Of a DNA stretch of 47,547 nucleotides, positions 35,770 through 44,570 are shown one piece after another. A model generated the notes under the pieces. That model saw only the letters and a program-made list of their open reading frames with translations. It was not told where the DNA came from and made no database searches. Source of the stretch: an uncultured Verrucomicrobiota bacterium (lineage in GTDB: Bacteria; Verrucomicrobiota; Verrucomicrobiia; Limisphaerales; UBA9464). Numbering within the stretch: position 1 is the first letter of the stretch; each line of letters opens with the position of its first letter. The stretch covers positions 1 to 47,547 of the forward strand of contig CAJAHH010000129.1 of assembly GCA_903939515.1 (NCBI GenBank). The letters are read 5' to 3'. A program made the position numbers and the translations under genes.

Positions 35770-37113
35770 ATGATCGACATCTCCCTCGCCTCCCGGCATG
35801 CAACCCAATGCAACGGCCTCTCGCGACGCGGCTTCCTGCGCCTAGGTGCACTGGCTCCGCTGGGGCTCTCGCTGCCCAGCGTGCTTTCTTGGGAGAGCGC
35901 TCTAGCTGGTTCTGCCAACGGGTTGATTCGCAAAGGGCCCCGAGCCAAGTCGGTGTTGCTGGTTTACCTAGGAGGCGGCCTTTCGCATCACGATTCCTTT
36001 GACCTGAAGCCCGGAGCCATTGAAGAAATTCGCGGCAAGTACACTGAGATCCCCACCAACGTCACCGGCCTCAAGGTGGGCAACCTCCTGCCCAAGATGG
36101 CGCAGACGATGGACAAGGTTTGCCTAGTCCGCTCGTGCGCGCATGACAACGACCACCACGAGACCGCGACCAACTGGGTTCTTTCAGGAAAATTTGGCAC
36201 ACCGTTCGGGGATCATCCAGCGATGGGCGCCATTGTTGCGCACAAGACAGGGTTCGTCGGAAAAGTGCCTCCCTATATCGCTGTGCCCAAGAACCCCAGT
36301 TTCACCTGGGAACTCGGAAAGAGCGCGTGGCTCGGAGGCCGCTACGAGTCCTTCAAGGCCGGGAATCCCAACGACAAATCTTGGAAGGTCCGCGATCTAG
36401 CCTGCCCGGCCCAGCTGACACCCAAAATCTTGGAACGCCGGCGCACCCTGCTTCAGGCGGTGGACACCCTCTCGGCACACATCCGCGGCAACGACCAGAT
36501 GGCCACCTACGATGAGTTCGCTCAGAAGGCCACCGACATGATCTTGTCGCCCGACGCCCAGAACGCCTTCGCCCTCGAGAAGGAATCCGAGGCTTTGCGC
36601 GACACCTACGGTCGGAGCGAGTTTGGACAAAGCTGCCTGCTGGCCCGCCGTCTGGTGGAAAGCGGTGTGCGCTTCGTCACCGTGAACTACGGAGGCTGGG
36701 ACCATCATGCGAAGATTTTCGAAAGCCTCGACAAGAAGCTGCCTGATTTCGACCGGGGTTTGAGTGCGCTGATCAACGACCTGCACGAGCGCGGCACGCT
36801 GAAGGAAACGCTCGTCGTGGTGATGGGCGAATTCGGTCGCACTCCCAAGATTAACAAGGACGCAGGACGCGATCATTGGGGGCAGGCTGCTTCCATGCTG
36901 TTCGCCGGTGCCGGAGTGCACGGCGGCCACGTCCTCGGTGCCACCGACAAGAACGGCGCCTTCGTCACCGATCGCCCCGTGCGACCTGCTGATGTGTGCT
37001 GGACGGTTTACGATGCACTGGGCATCGATCCGGGTAAGACCATCATCACACCGGAAGGGCGACCCACCCTCATTCTCGACGAAGGCAGCGTCGTCAAGGA
37101 ACTCTATGGTTGA
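35770..37113 (+). CDS. DUF1501 family protein, Tat-exported
   Basis: A 447-residue partner of the Big2-containing DUF1549 protein. The Tat leader is SRRGFLRLGALAPLGLSLPS. Typical motifs have drifted: LLVYLGGGLSHHDSFDLKPG replaces the usual GGPSQVDTFDPK, while VVVMGEFGRTPKINKDAGRD and GGHVLGATDKNGAFVTDRP are kept. The drift parallels the separate subfamily of its DUF1549 partner, which suggests the two have co-evolved (inference). Its stop overlaps the start of the PPC-domain gene by 8 bp. Confidence 0.9.
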   Translation: MIDISLASRHATQCNGLSRRGFLRLGALAPLGLSLPSVLSWESALAGSANGLIRKGPRAKSVLLVYLGGGLSHHDSFDLKPGAIEEIRGKYTEIPTNVTGLKVGNLLPKMAQTMDKVCLVRSCAHDNDHHETATNWVLSGKFGTPFGDHPAMGAIVAHKTGFVGKVPPYIAVPKNPSFTWELGKSAWLGGRYESFKAGNPNDKSWKVRDLACPAQLTPKILERRRTLLQAVDTLSAHIRGNDQMATYDEFAQKATDMILSPDAQNAFALEKESEALRDTYGRSEFGQSCLLARRLVESGVRFVTVNYGGWDHHAKIFESLDKKLPDFDRGLSALINDLHERGTLKETLVVVMGEFGRTPKINKDAGRDHWGQAASMLFAGAGVHGGHVLGATDKNGAFVTDRPVRPADVCWTVYDALGIDPGKTIITPEGRPTLILDEGSVVKELYG

Positions 37114-37936
37114 GCCAGAGAACACCGCTGACTTTTCACGTCTCTGGAGCACCGGGAAGACTCTTGTGTGCCTCTGTGCCGCGGCTCTTTTGTCTGTTCA
37201 AGGCTTAGCTGAGGACCCGAAACCGGAACCCAAAAAGCCGGCCCCTCCGACCATCGCCGTGGTGCTGCCGCTCGGAGTGGAAATGGGCTCTAGGCAGAAA
37301 CTCACCGTCCGCGGCTTGAACGTGACCAATGCCACGGCCGTCCGACTGACAGGCCTAACTCCGGCCCTGACCATCGAAATCAAAGACCGTGGAGCGGCCG
37401 CCAAAATCGACGGCTTCGACACCCAACGCGTCGGAGACCAACGCTTGGAAGTCGAACTGTCACTCCCAGCCAACACTTCAACGGGCACGAACATCGCGGT
37501 AGTGGTAGTTTCGCCCGACGGTGACTCCAAACCCTTCCCGCTGCTCGTTGCGGCGGCGGGCCGGATCGTCGCAGAGCAAGAGCCGAACAATGGGTTTCGC
37601 GAGGCAGGGGCCTTGGATGACGGAAAGACGGTGCGCGGTGCGCTGGAAACCTTGACCGACGTCGACGTGTTCCGCTGCGAACTGCAAGCCGGTCAAACCC
37701 TCCGTGCCGAAGTGATGGCCGAGCGACTCGGCGCCACGCTCGACGCCACCCTTTCCCTTTACGACGCCAAAGGGCGACTCCTGACCAGCAACGACGACGC
37801 CAAGGGCTTAGGGCGGGATTCGCTTCTCGAATTCAAGTCCCCTTCGGCAGGGCGCTACTTGCTCGCGGTCAGTGGCGTGACCGAGAAGGCCGGAGCGGCC
37901 TCCGTTTATTTGCTGACCGTGACCACAGCCCCCTGA
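37106..37936 (+). CDS. Exported protein with C-terminal PPC (bacterial pre-peptidase) domain
   Basis: A 276-residue protein with a signal peptide (TLVCLCAAALLSVQGLAED), a Pro/Lys-rich stretch, an IPT/TIG-like sandwich (VLPLGVEMGSRQKLTVRGLN) and a C-terminal PPC domain. The PPC domain starts at EQEPNNGFREAGALDDGKTV, with TDVDVFRCELQAGQTL and LDATLSLYDAKGRLLTSNDD. PPC domains bind surfaces or help secretion of hydrolases. I chose ATG 37106 because it overlaps the DUF1501 stop by 8 bp and places the signal peptide at the N-terminus; the longer frame from 36908 would add non-family sequence. It looks like the third gene of this unit. Confidence 0.85.
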   Translation: MVEPENTADFSRLWSTGKTLVCLCAAALLSVQGLAEDPKPEPKKPAPPTIAVVLPLGVEMGSRQKLTVRGLNVTNATAVRLTGLTPALTIEIKDRGAAAKIDGFDTQRVGDQRLEVELSLPANTSTGTNIAVVVVSPDGDSKPFPLLVAAAGRIVAEQEPNNGFREAGALDDGKTVRGALETLTDVDVFRCELQAGQTLRAEVMAERLGATLDATLSLYDAKGRLLTSNDDAKGLGRDSLLEFKSPSAGRYLLAVSGVTEKAGAASVYLLTVTTAP

Positions 37937-38013
37937 TTCCGCCCCGGTCTCGACCTTCCATCCCAGCGATCCATCCGCTCAGGGTCACCCGCGCGGCTCA
38001 CTTCAACCCTTCC

Positions 38014-38466
38014 ATGATGATAAACTGGAGCCTCCTGCGCCGGACGGCACTCTTCCAACGGGAGGCCGAGCTCACAGACACCTGGCAAATCATCGGCTGG
38101 TGGGAAGTCCGACGTGTTCCTTACAACCTCCTCGTGGGCATCGCTGGAGTCGTCTCCATTGCGGTCTGTTGGTTGGCTGTGGGTGTTGGCGGAGCCTTCT
38201 TGGATAAGCCCCTCCAGCGGCCCGATCCACCGCTCTTCGGGATCGTCCTCGTGTACGCCGTGGTCGCCAACGTCTTCTACTCCGGCGGCTGGCTTGCCGA
38301 ACTAGTCTGGCTTCGACTGTGGCGCATCCGTCAGCCTCGCTTGGCCGTGCTCTCTTTTAGTCTCGGACTTCTGTTTTCCATTTTGCTCACCTTGCTTCCC
38401 GCCGTCGCTGCCGTTTCGTGGGTCGCGTACACTCTTCTCACGCGACAGCCTCCTCCCACGCCCTGA
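38014..38466 (+). CDS. Small membrane protein of unknown function
   Basis: A 150-residue protein with about three membrane helices: LLVGIAGVVSIAVCWLAVGV, LFGIVLVYAVVANVFYSGGW and VLSFSLGLLFSILLTLLPAV. The cytoplasmic N-terminus contains WQIIGWWEVRRVPYN. I do not recognise the family. It stands alone, 77 bp after the PPC-domain gene and 188 bp before the fourth DUF1549 gene. Base composition matches the neighbours, so it is probably a resident gene. Confidence 0.75.
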   Translation: MMINWSLLRRTALFQREAELTDTWQIIGWWEVRRVPYNLLVGIAGVVSIAVCWLAVGVGGAFLDKPLQRPDPPLFGIVLVYAVVANVFYSGGWLAELVWLRLWRIRQPRLAVLSFSLGLLFSILLTLLPAVAAVSWVAYTLLTRQPPPTP

Positions 38467-38654
38467 GGCTCAACCCGTTTGACGAACCCGTTTTCAGCGA
38501 ACCCACACCGTCCACTGCCACCCGGTAGCGACGCCAGCAGAGGCCTCCGCCGGTTGGTCATTGGCGTAAACCCAAAACCCCGATTAGAATCCAACTCATC
38601 AATTCTTCCGGTCTAGTTCAAGTCTCAGGCGCAGGGCCTCGACCCCGACTCGGG

Positions 38655-40826
38655 GTGCTGTTGGCGTTGGTGTTCTGCCTCGGACAGCAACTGTGCTGCT
38701 CGGCGGAGGTTACCGCTGCCAAGGGCTTGTCGTGGTGGTCGCTCCAGCCTGTTCAGCGACCGGCCGTTCCCGGAGGTGAACTCGGGAAAGATAACCCGAT
38801 CGACCGCTTCCTGTCCGTCTCCCGCGGCGTCCAACCAAAGCCCCCAGCGGACCGCCGGACGCTCCTCCGGCGAGTGCATCTCGACCTCACAGGCATCCCC
38901 CCAACGCCGGCCGAGCAGGAGGCATTCCTCGCTGACCCCTCGCCCGATGCCTACCGGAAGGTCGTCGACCGTCTGCTGGCCGATGAGCAGCACGCCGTCC
39001 GCTACGCTCGGCACTGGCTGGACGTGCTGCGATATGCCGACGCCGACGAGCGCATGACAGCCGCGCCCGGCATCCACCTGTGGCGGGACTGGGTCATTCG
39101 GGCCCTGCACGAAGACCTGCCCTACGACCAGTTCGTGCAAGTTCAGCTCACCGGCCGACGCTCCAACGAGCGCACCCAAATGTCGGCGACGGGCCACCGA
39201 TCTCAACGCGAGCCCCGCCCAGGCGATGTGTTTGCCCTCGGGTTCCTGTCGCGAGGGGCTGGGTCTGATCCACAAGAACTGGCCATGAACGCGGTCGACA
39301 CCATTTCCAGCACGTTCTTGGGAATGACCGTCGCTTGCGCCAAGTGCCACGACCACATGTTCGACCCGGTGTCGCAGACCGACTATTACTCGATGAAGGC
39401 GCTCTTCGACCCGCTGGTCCTTCGCAAGATGACGCTGGCCTCGGCGGGCGACCTCATGGCGGCAGGCAAAGCCCAGGCCGAACTCGAACGTCAGCGGGCA
39501 CCGCTCGAACGCGAACGCGACGCATTGCTAGAGCCCATTCGGCGTACCCTTTACGACGCGCGCGTCGCCATGCTCCCGCCAGATATCCAGACAGTGATCC
39601 GCAAGCCGGAACGCACTCGCAGCGTCGAAGAACAAAAGATCGCCGACGATTACTTCCCCATCCTCCGAATTGATGGCGACAAAATCGACGAGGTACTCAC
39701 CGAAGACCTCCGCAAGAAAGACCGCGACTTACGACGCCAGATTGACGACCTAACACAAGCAATCCGGCGCACCAACGCCCCCGTCATACCGGTATTTCAC
39801 GCCGTCGAGGCCGACCCCGATCGGGCCCGTGAACAGCGCTACATATTGACCAGCGCCGATCCGAGCCGGTCCGAAACGAATCGACCGGTCAGGCCGGGAT
39901 GGCCTTTCGTGCGCGGCGCCATCGACTTCCGGGAAGGGCGCGTCGAGGCGTTCGCCGACTGGCTCACCTCGCCCGACAATCCCTTGTTCGCCCGGGTGGC
40001 GGTGAACCGGCTCTGGCAATGGCACTTCGGCGAAGGACTCCATCGCCAACCCAGCGATTTCGGCCATCAAACCGGCAAGCCCACACAACCGGAGCTCCTC
40101 GACTGGCTCGCCTCGGAGCTCGTCCGCAGCGGATTCAGCCTCCGTCACATCCATCGCCTCATCGTCACGTCGGCCACCTATCAACGGGCGTCGGAGTCTG
40201 AAGGGGCGCTGAAGCCTGGATCCACTGAAGCCGCCCACCACCAGCACGACCCGGACAACCGCCAACTCTGGCGACACCCGGTGCGTCGCCTCGAGGCCGA
40301 GGCCATTTGGGACAACTTGCACTGGGCCGCAGGGCTGCTCGACGTGCAAGTCGGCGGACCGTCCTTCGAACCGGGTGAGCGCAGTGGCAAAGGCAAAAGC
40401 ACGCAGTCCGCGACGACTGCGACGACCGCTACAACTGCGGCAAAACGCCGTCGAGGCGCATACATGACTCGCGGCTTTTCCACGAGCCGCGAGGCCACGC
40501 CGGAATTCCTGAGGACCTTTGACGCGGAGGATGGCCGAGACCCCTGCCCCATGCGCACGCGAACGGTCACGGCCCCACAGGCGTTGTTCTTGATGAATAG
40601 CCCAGAAGTCGAACGCGCGGCCGATGCGCTGGCGGGGCGGTTGCGAGCCGATGCCGGCAACGACCTCCCGCGCGCGGTCGACCTGGCCTATCGACTGGTG
40701 CTTTCGAGGCCCCCGGAAGCGAAGGAACGGGAGCGGTCGTTGACCTACCTCGCGAATGATCCCCAGCGGCTTTCCCGCTTCGCCTGGCTGCTCTTCAACC
40801 TCGACGAATTCATCCATGTCCCCTGA
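38655..40826 (+). CDS. DUF1549/DUF1553 protein, no N-terminal cytochrome module
   Basis: A 723-residue family member. After a hydrophobic leader (LLALVFCLGQQLCCSAEV) it starts with WWSLQPVQRPAVPGG, so it lacks the cytochrome domain, like the gene at 316. DUF1549 has PIDRFLSVSRGVQPKPPADR, YARHWLDVLRYADADERMT and CAKCHDHMFDPVSQTDYYSM with an internal CxxCH. DUF1553 has LFARVAVNRLWQWHFGEGLH and QPELLDWLASELVRSGFS. A low-complexity Ala/Thr run (SATTATTATTAAKRRRG, about 40409-40455) interrupts the latter. The GTG at 38655 leaves the signal peptide without basic residues, so a rarer start upstream may be used. Its end overlaps the next DUF1501 gene by 11 bp. Confidence 0.88.
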   Translation: MLLALVFCLGQQLCCSAEVTAAKGLSWWSLQPVQRPAVPGGELGKDNPIDRFLSVSRGVQPKPPADRRTLLRRVHLDLTGIPPTPAEQEAFLADPSPDAYRKVVDRLLADEQHAVRYARHWLDVLRYADADERMTAAPGIHLWRDWVIRALHEDLPYDQFVQVQLTGRRSNERTQMSATGHRSQREPRPGDVFALGFLSRGAGSDPQELAMNAVDTISSTFLGMTVACAKCHDHMFDPVSQTDYYSMKALFDPLVLRKMTLASAGDLMAAGKAQAELERQRAPLERERDALLEPIRRTLYDARVAMLPPDIQTVIRKPERTRSVEEQKIADDYFPILRIDGDKIDEVLTEDLRKKDRDLRRQIDDLTQAIRRTNAPVIPVFHAVEADPDRAREQRYILTSADPSRSETNRPVRPGWPFVRGAIDFREGRVEAFADWLTSPDNPLFARVAVNRLWQWHFGEGLHRQPSDFGHQTGKPTQPELLDWLASELVRSGFSLRHIHRLIVTSATYQRASESEGALKPGSTEAAHHQHDPDNRQLWRHPVRRLEAEAIWDNLHWAAGLLDVQVGGPSFEPGERSGKGKSTQSATTATTATTAAKRRRGAYMTRGFSTSREATPEFLRTFDAEDGRDPCPMRTRTVTAPQALFLMNSPEVERAADALAGRLRADAGNDLPRAVDLAYRLVLSRPPEAKERERSLTYLANDPQRLSRFAWLLFNLDEFIHVP

Positions 40827-42219
40827 CTCGCTGACACGGGTTCCGCACAACGCCTCCGCCTTCGACCGGCGGCAGTTCTTGTTCCGAGCCGGGGGCGGAT
40901 TTCTCGGCGTCGCACTCGGCGGCCTGTGGGCCGAGGCCGGCGAGATCCCCAATGCCATTGTGGGGCCCCACCTCCGACCCAAAGCCCGATCGGTCATCTT
41001 CCTGTTCATGGCCGGCGGGGTCAGCCACATCGACACCTTTGACCCGAAGGGCAATGCGCATGCCGGCAAATTGATCGATGCCGTGGGTTTCGGAGACAAC
41101 CTGGCCGCCATGAAGCGCCCGGTAATTCCTTGTCACCGCACCTTCACCCGGCATGGCAAATCCGGCACTCCCGTATCGGACTGGTTTCCGCACATTGGCG
41201 GGGTCATCGACGAGATCGCCGTGGTGCGCTCCATGTGGTGCCACGAAGGCAACCACTTCCCGGCGGTCATCGAAACGTGCACCGGCCATCGGGGTCGCCA
41301 GTTCGATCACCCCTCCTTCGGCGCCTGGGTCTCCTACGCGCTGGGTTCGGAGAACCGCAACTTGCCGACCTTCGTCAACATCGGCCGCCCCTCCTCACCG
41401 GTGCAACTCACCGGCGGATACCTCGGTGCCGGCGTCTCGGCCACCCCATTCCAAGCGGGCCCCACACCGGTGCCCAACTTGCATCCGCCCGAAGGCCTCA
41501 CCGCCCGCGAACGCGATGAGCAAATGGAGCTGCTGGAGTCCATGAATGCCGAGTTCCGGGCACGACACACGTTGCAGTCGGCCATCCAGGCCCGTACCCA
41601 GGCCTACGAACTGGCCGCCCGCATGCAATTATCAGCACCCGAGGCGGTGGACTTCGCGTCGGAGCCCGCCCACATCCGCTCGATGTACGGCCTCGACGAT
41701 CGGCACACCGAGGAGTTCGGAAAGCAGTTGCTGCTCGCGCGCCGGCTCTCGGAGCGCGGCGTTCGCTTCATCCAAGTTTGCCATGCCGGCGGGGGCAACG
41801 GCGGCTGGGACTCCCACGGGGACATGAAGACTCATGAACCGCTCTGCCGCGCCACCGACCGGCCCATCGCGGGACTCATCCGGGATCTCAAACAGCGCGG
41901 GATGCTCGACGACACCCTGGTGGTTTGGACCAGCGAATTTGGGCGCACGCCGTGGTCGCAAAACACCACCGGCCGAGACCACAACCCCAAAGGCTACACC
42001 TCGTGGCTCGCCGGCGGCGGCGTCCAAGGCGGCCTCGTGCATGGGGCCACCGACGACGTCGGCTACCGTGCGGTCGAGAACCCCCACTACTACAGCGACC
42101 TCAACGCCACCATCTTGCACCTGCTCGGCCTCGACCACACCCGCATGGAACTCTCCGCCCTCGGCCCCGTCTCACGCCTGGTCGAGCGCGGCGGCCCGAT
42201 CCGCGAAATCCTGGCCTGA
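40816..42219 (+). CDS. DUF1501 family protein, Tat-like leader
   Basis: A 467-residue partner of the preceding gene. The leader is FDRRQFLFRAGGGFLGVALG, a Tat-like RRxF signal. The mature part has VIFLFMAGGVSHIDTFDPKG, SPSFG-type loops, GGWDSHGDMKTHEP, LVVWTSEFGRTPWSQNTTGR, GGLVHGATDDVGYRAVENPH and DLNATILHLLGLDHTRMELS. I chose ATG 40816, inside the end of the DUF1549 gene. The longer frame from 40756 only adds residues in a shifted frame of that gene. Confidence 0.9.
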   Translation: MSPDSLTRVPHNASAFDRRQFLFRAGGGFLGVALGGLWAEAGEIPNAIVGPHLRPKARSVIFLFMAGGVSHIDTFDPKGNAHAGKLIDAVGFGDNLAAMKRPVIPCHRTFTRHGKSGTPVSDWFPHIGGVIDEIAVVRSMWCHEGNHFPAVIETCTGHRGRQFDHPSFGAWVSYALGSENRNLPTFVNIGRPSSPVQLTGGYLGAGVSATPFQAGPTPVPNLHPPEGLTARERDEQMELLESMNAEFRARHTLQSAIQARTQAYELAARMQLSAPEAVDFASEPAHIRSMYGLDDRHTEEFGKQLLLARRLSERGVRFIQVCHAGGGNGGWDSHGDMKTHEPLCRATDRPIAGLIRDLKQRGMLDDTLVVWTSEFGRTPWSQNTTGRDHNPKGYTSWLAGGGVQGGLVHGATDDVGYRAVENPHYYSDLNATILHLLGLDHTRMELSALGPVSRLVERGGPIREILA

Positions 42220-42230
42220 CCAACGACGGA

Positions 42231-42258
42231 AATGGGGGCAGGCAACAGTGTCTGACAC
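42231..42258 (+). repeat. REP-like palindromic element
   Basis: The segment begins aatgggggcaggcaac and ends with the palindrome gtgtctgacac (42248-42258). A G-rich lead followed by a GTGTC/GACAC hairpin resembles the ends of REP elements moved by Y1-type transposases (RAYT). No transposase is visible in the window. Confidence 0.4.
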
Positions 42259-42374
42259 AATGGCAAGCTTCTTTGATTAACTCTGTTTACCAGCGGGATT
42301 GCTGCTCGTTTTTTCAGTAATTAATCACGAATACACTCGCCTACCAAGGGGCTCCGAGTAACTTCCAAGTTAGT

Positions 42375-43334
42375 ATGAGTCGAGTCCCTCCTGTCATCGG
42401 GGCCGTGTCCAGACTTCGTCGTTTCGCATGGATTTGGGCCGGCATTCTCATCGGAGACCTCGCCACGGCGGGACTTTTCCTCGCCATCCAACGCTGGATC
42501 GAGAGCCTGAACGAACCGATGAAGCCCTTGCTATCGGTGCCCAACTTCTTGCTCGTCCCAGCATTCGGGGGACTCGTGGCCTCTTGGTTTTGGCGCAAAC
42601 TCAAACTCAACCCGCTGGACTACCTTCTCCACTCCTTCTCGATGACAGTCATCGGGATCGGCGGGGCAGCGGTGTTTTTGGGCGAAGGCATCGTCTGCCT
42701 AGTCATCGTCACACCCGGACTGTACGTCATACTCTTGGCAGGCATCTTATTGGGCCGACTGCTGTTCATGCCCCGAGACAACGGGCTGCGTCTGGTCATG
42801 CTGCCACTATTGGCCTTCGTCGCGCATGCCGAGGCCCAACTCCGATCGGACCAGCAGGAAGCCGTCACCGACGAGATCCTCATCCACGCTTCGCCAGCCA
42901 AGGTATGGCCCCATGTGCTGGCCTTCCCACGCATTCAAGAGCCACCCGACTATTGGATTTTCCGGCTCGGTCTGCCGTGTCCCATGGAGACGACCAACGG
43001 CGGCAATCGTGTCGGCGCGGACCGTCAGTGCATCTTCAGCGATGGTGTCGTCATCCAAGAGCAAATCTCTGAGTTCATCCCTCAGGAACGCCTGACCTTC
43101 GAGGTGTCTGAACAACCGACCCACCCGGAGTCTTACGGTCATGTCACTCTCCATCGGGGCCAGTTCGACTTGCGTGACAACCACGACGGCACGACAACCC
43201 TCATCGGTACCAGCTGGTACACGCTCCACGTCCGCCCGCTCTGGTATTTCAACCTCTGGACCGAGGACATGACCCGGCAAGTCCACCTCCGCGTGATGCG
43301 CCACATCCAGCGCCTCGCTGAATCCTCACCCTGA
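42375..43334 (+). CDS. Membrane protein with C-terminal SRPBCC-like domain
   Basis: A 319-residue protein. The N-terminal half has four to five hydrophobic helices: FAWIWAGILIGDLATAGLFL, FLLVPAFGGLVASWF, MTVIGIGGAAVFLGEGIVCL, VIVTPGLYVILLAGILLGRL and LRLVMLPLLAFVAHA. The C-terminal half (about 165-305) looks like a START/SRPBCC ligand-binding domain: TDEILIHASPAKVWPHVLAF, RLTFEVSEQPTHP, FDLRDNHDGTTTLIGTSWYT. SRPBCC folds bind hydrophobic ligands. It is followed 1 bp later by the luciferase-fold gene, so the two are co-transcribed. The substrate is unknown. Confidence 0.78.
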   Translation: MSRVPPVIGAVSRLRRFAWIWAGILIGDLATAGLFLAIQRWIESLNEPMKPLLSVPNFLLVPAFGGLVASWFWRKLKLNPLDYLLHSFSMTVIGIGGAAVFLGEGIVCLVIVTPGLYVILLAGILLGRLLFMPRDNGLRLVMLPLLAFVAHAEAQLRSDQQEAVTDEILIHASPAKVWPHVLAFPRIQEPPDYWIFRLGLPCPMETTNGGNRVGADRQCIFSDGVVIQEQISEFIPQERLTFEVSEQPTHPESYGHVTLHRGQFDLRDNHDGTTTLIGTSWYTLHVRPLWYFNLWTEDMTRQVHLRVMRHIQRLAESSP

Positions 43335-43335
43335 G

Positions 43336-43764
43336 ATGTTCCGCTTCACCGTCGAGCATCTCGGCTTCCTCGCGAAGGTCCCGGGCCTTCCGCAGGTATT
43401 CGATGCCCTGCTGCTGGTGACGACCGCCCTGCGGCGGACTCCGTGCCTGGTGGCCATGGAGCAAATCGAGACGCACTTGCGTTCACTTCCGGAAATGCGA
43501 TTGCGGCCCCATCGTCTCGGAGGCACCGAGTTCGTGTTGGCGGGCCATGAGATCGCCCACCTGCATGGCAATGGATTGCTCGACGTCCGGTTGAACGCGC
43601 CTGAGCGGAACCGATGGGTACAATCGGGACGAGTGCAGCCCCATCATGTGCTTTTGGAATCTTCCTGGGTGAGCCTCTGGATCACGGGAGCCGCAGATGT
43701 CCCAACGGCACTGGAACTGTTGGAAACTGCCGCCTGGCTGCGCGCTTCCGGATTCAGGACCTGA
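43336..43764 (+). CDS. Luciferase-fold (DUF5519) domain protein
   Basis: A 142-residue protein matching the small 'luciferase' family found in many bacteria. Its conserved core is GGTEFVLAGHEIAHLHGNG, followed by LLDVRLNAPERNRWVQSGRV and HHVLLESSWVSLWI. The family is named after a fungal protein and does not imply light production; its biochemical role is not established. It starts 1 bp after the stop of the SRPBCC membrane gene (tgagatg), which suggests translational coupling and joint action. Confidence 0.8.
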   Translation: MFRFTVEHLGFLAKVPGLPQVFDALLLVTTALRRTPCLVAMEQIETHLRSLPEMRLRPHRLGGTEFVLAGHEIAHLHGNGLLDVRLNAPERNRWVQSGRVQPHHVLLESSWVSLWITGAADVPTALELLETAAWLRASGFRT

Positions 43765-43837
43765 AGCGGTAGGTCAAGATGTAGACCGACCATCCGATCG
43801 AAAGAGAGGGTTCGAGAGGCCAACGAGGCGGTGGTTG

Positions 43838-44392
43838 TCAGGACGCGCCGGGAGGCGAGGTCGGAGGCGGCAGCGGGGGCTGAACCGGCGGGATGGCGCC
43901 GGACTTTTCCTGCTCAAGCTGTTGTCGGGCCAGATCCATGGCGACCAACCGTTCCAAGGTGGCCGATGGAACCCCTCGCGGAGGCGGCTTCACCATTCCG
44001 ATGAAGTTCCGGATGACTTGCATCGGCGTCCACACGATCCCCCAAGGGATTCCCCACCAACCGAGGCCGAGACTGAAGAGCATCGAGCCCGCCTGTCGTT
44101 TGAGGCCACAGCGTCGGCATGAAATCGCCGGATGGCTGCTCCACGAGGTCGCCAACAATGCCGACCAGACCCGATGAGCGGTGTGCACATCGATAGGTCC
44201 CACCCCCTCGCACCGCGGACAAGAGCCTTCGTGCACGGCCCGCGTCCGCCTCTGAACGAAGTCTACCGGCAGTTGGGAAGCATTCCGTAATAAAACGCCA
44301 CTCTGGCGACATGTGTCGTTGCAGAAGCGCAACTCGCCATCGCGACTCCCACCAAAAACAATCAAACCGTTGCAGTATTTGCAGAGAGTCAT
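43838..44392 (-). CDS. Zinc-ribbon protein with one membrane segment, unknown function
   Basis: A 184-residue protein with three cysteine pairs: LCKYCNG at the start, RFCNDTCRQSG, and further CPRCEG and CRRCGLKRQ motifs that can form zinc ribbons. A hydrophobic segment (MLFSLGLGWWGIPWGIVW) follows near 104-121, then a Pro-rich tail (PPVQPPLPPPTSPPG). The layout suggests a membrane-tethered zinc-binding adaptor. I do not recognise a named family. It is convergent with the luciferase-fold gene, 73 bp apart. Confidence 0.72.
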   Translation of the reverse strand: MTLCKYCNGLIVFGGSRDGELRFCNDTCRQSGVLLRNASQLPVDFVQRRTRAVHEGSCPRCEGVGPIDVHTAHRVWSALLATSWSSHPAISCRRCGLKRQAGSMLFSLGLGWWGIPWGIVWTPMQVIRNFIGMVKPPPRGVPSATLERLVAMDLARQQLEQEKSGAIPPVQPPLPPPTSPPGAS

Positions 44393-44570
44393 GAGCAGTT
44401 CGGTGATTCAGATTATTAAACCAATAAAATCACTGGGAGACGGGTCGGTCAATCCATCGTTGTTCGTACTAGGACGGCGGATCGGGGTTCGGGAAAGCGC
44501 ATTCGGAATTGCTGGTAGCCCTGCATCCCCCGGCTGTTGGGTCCGCTCACTCGCTCATTCAGTCACCCAG

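Noticed and set aside
36908-37105. Longer N-terminus for the PPC-domain protein
   Set aside because: It would be an out-of-frame reading of the DUF1501 gene; ATG 37106 gives a proper signal peptide.
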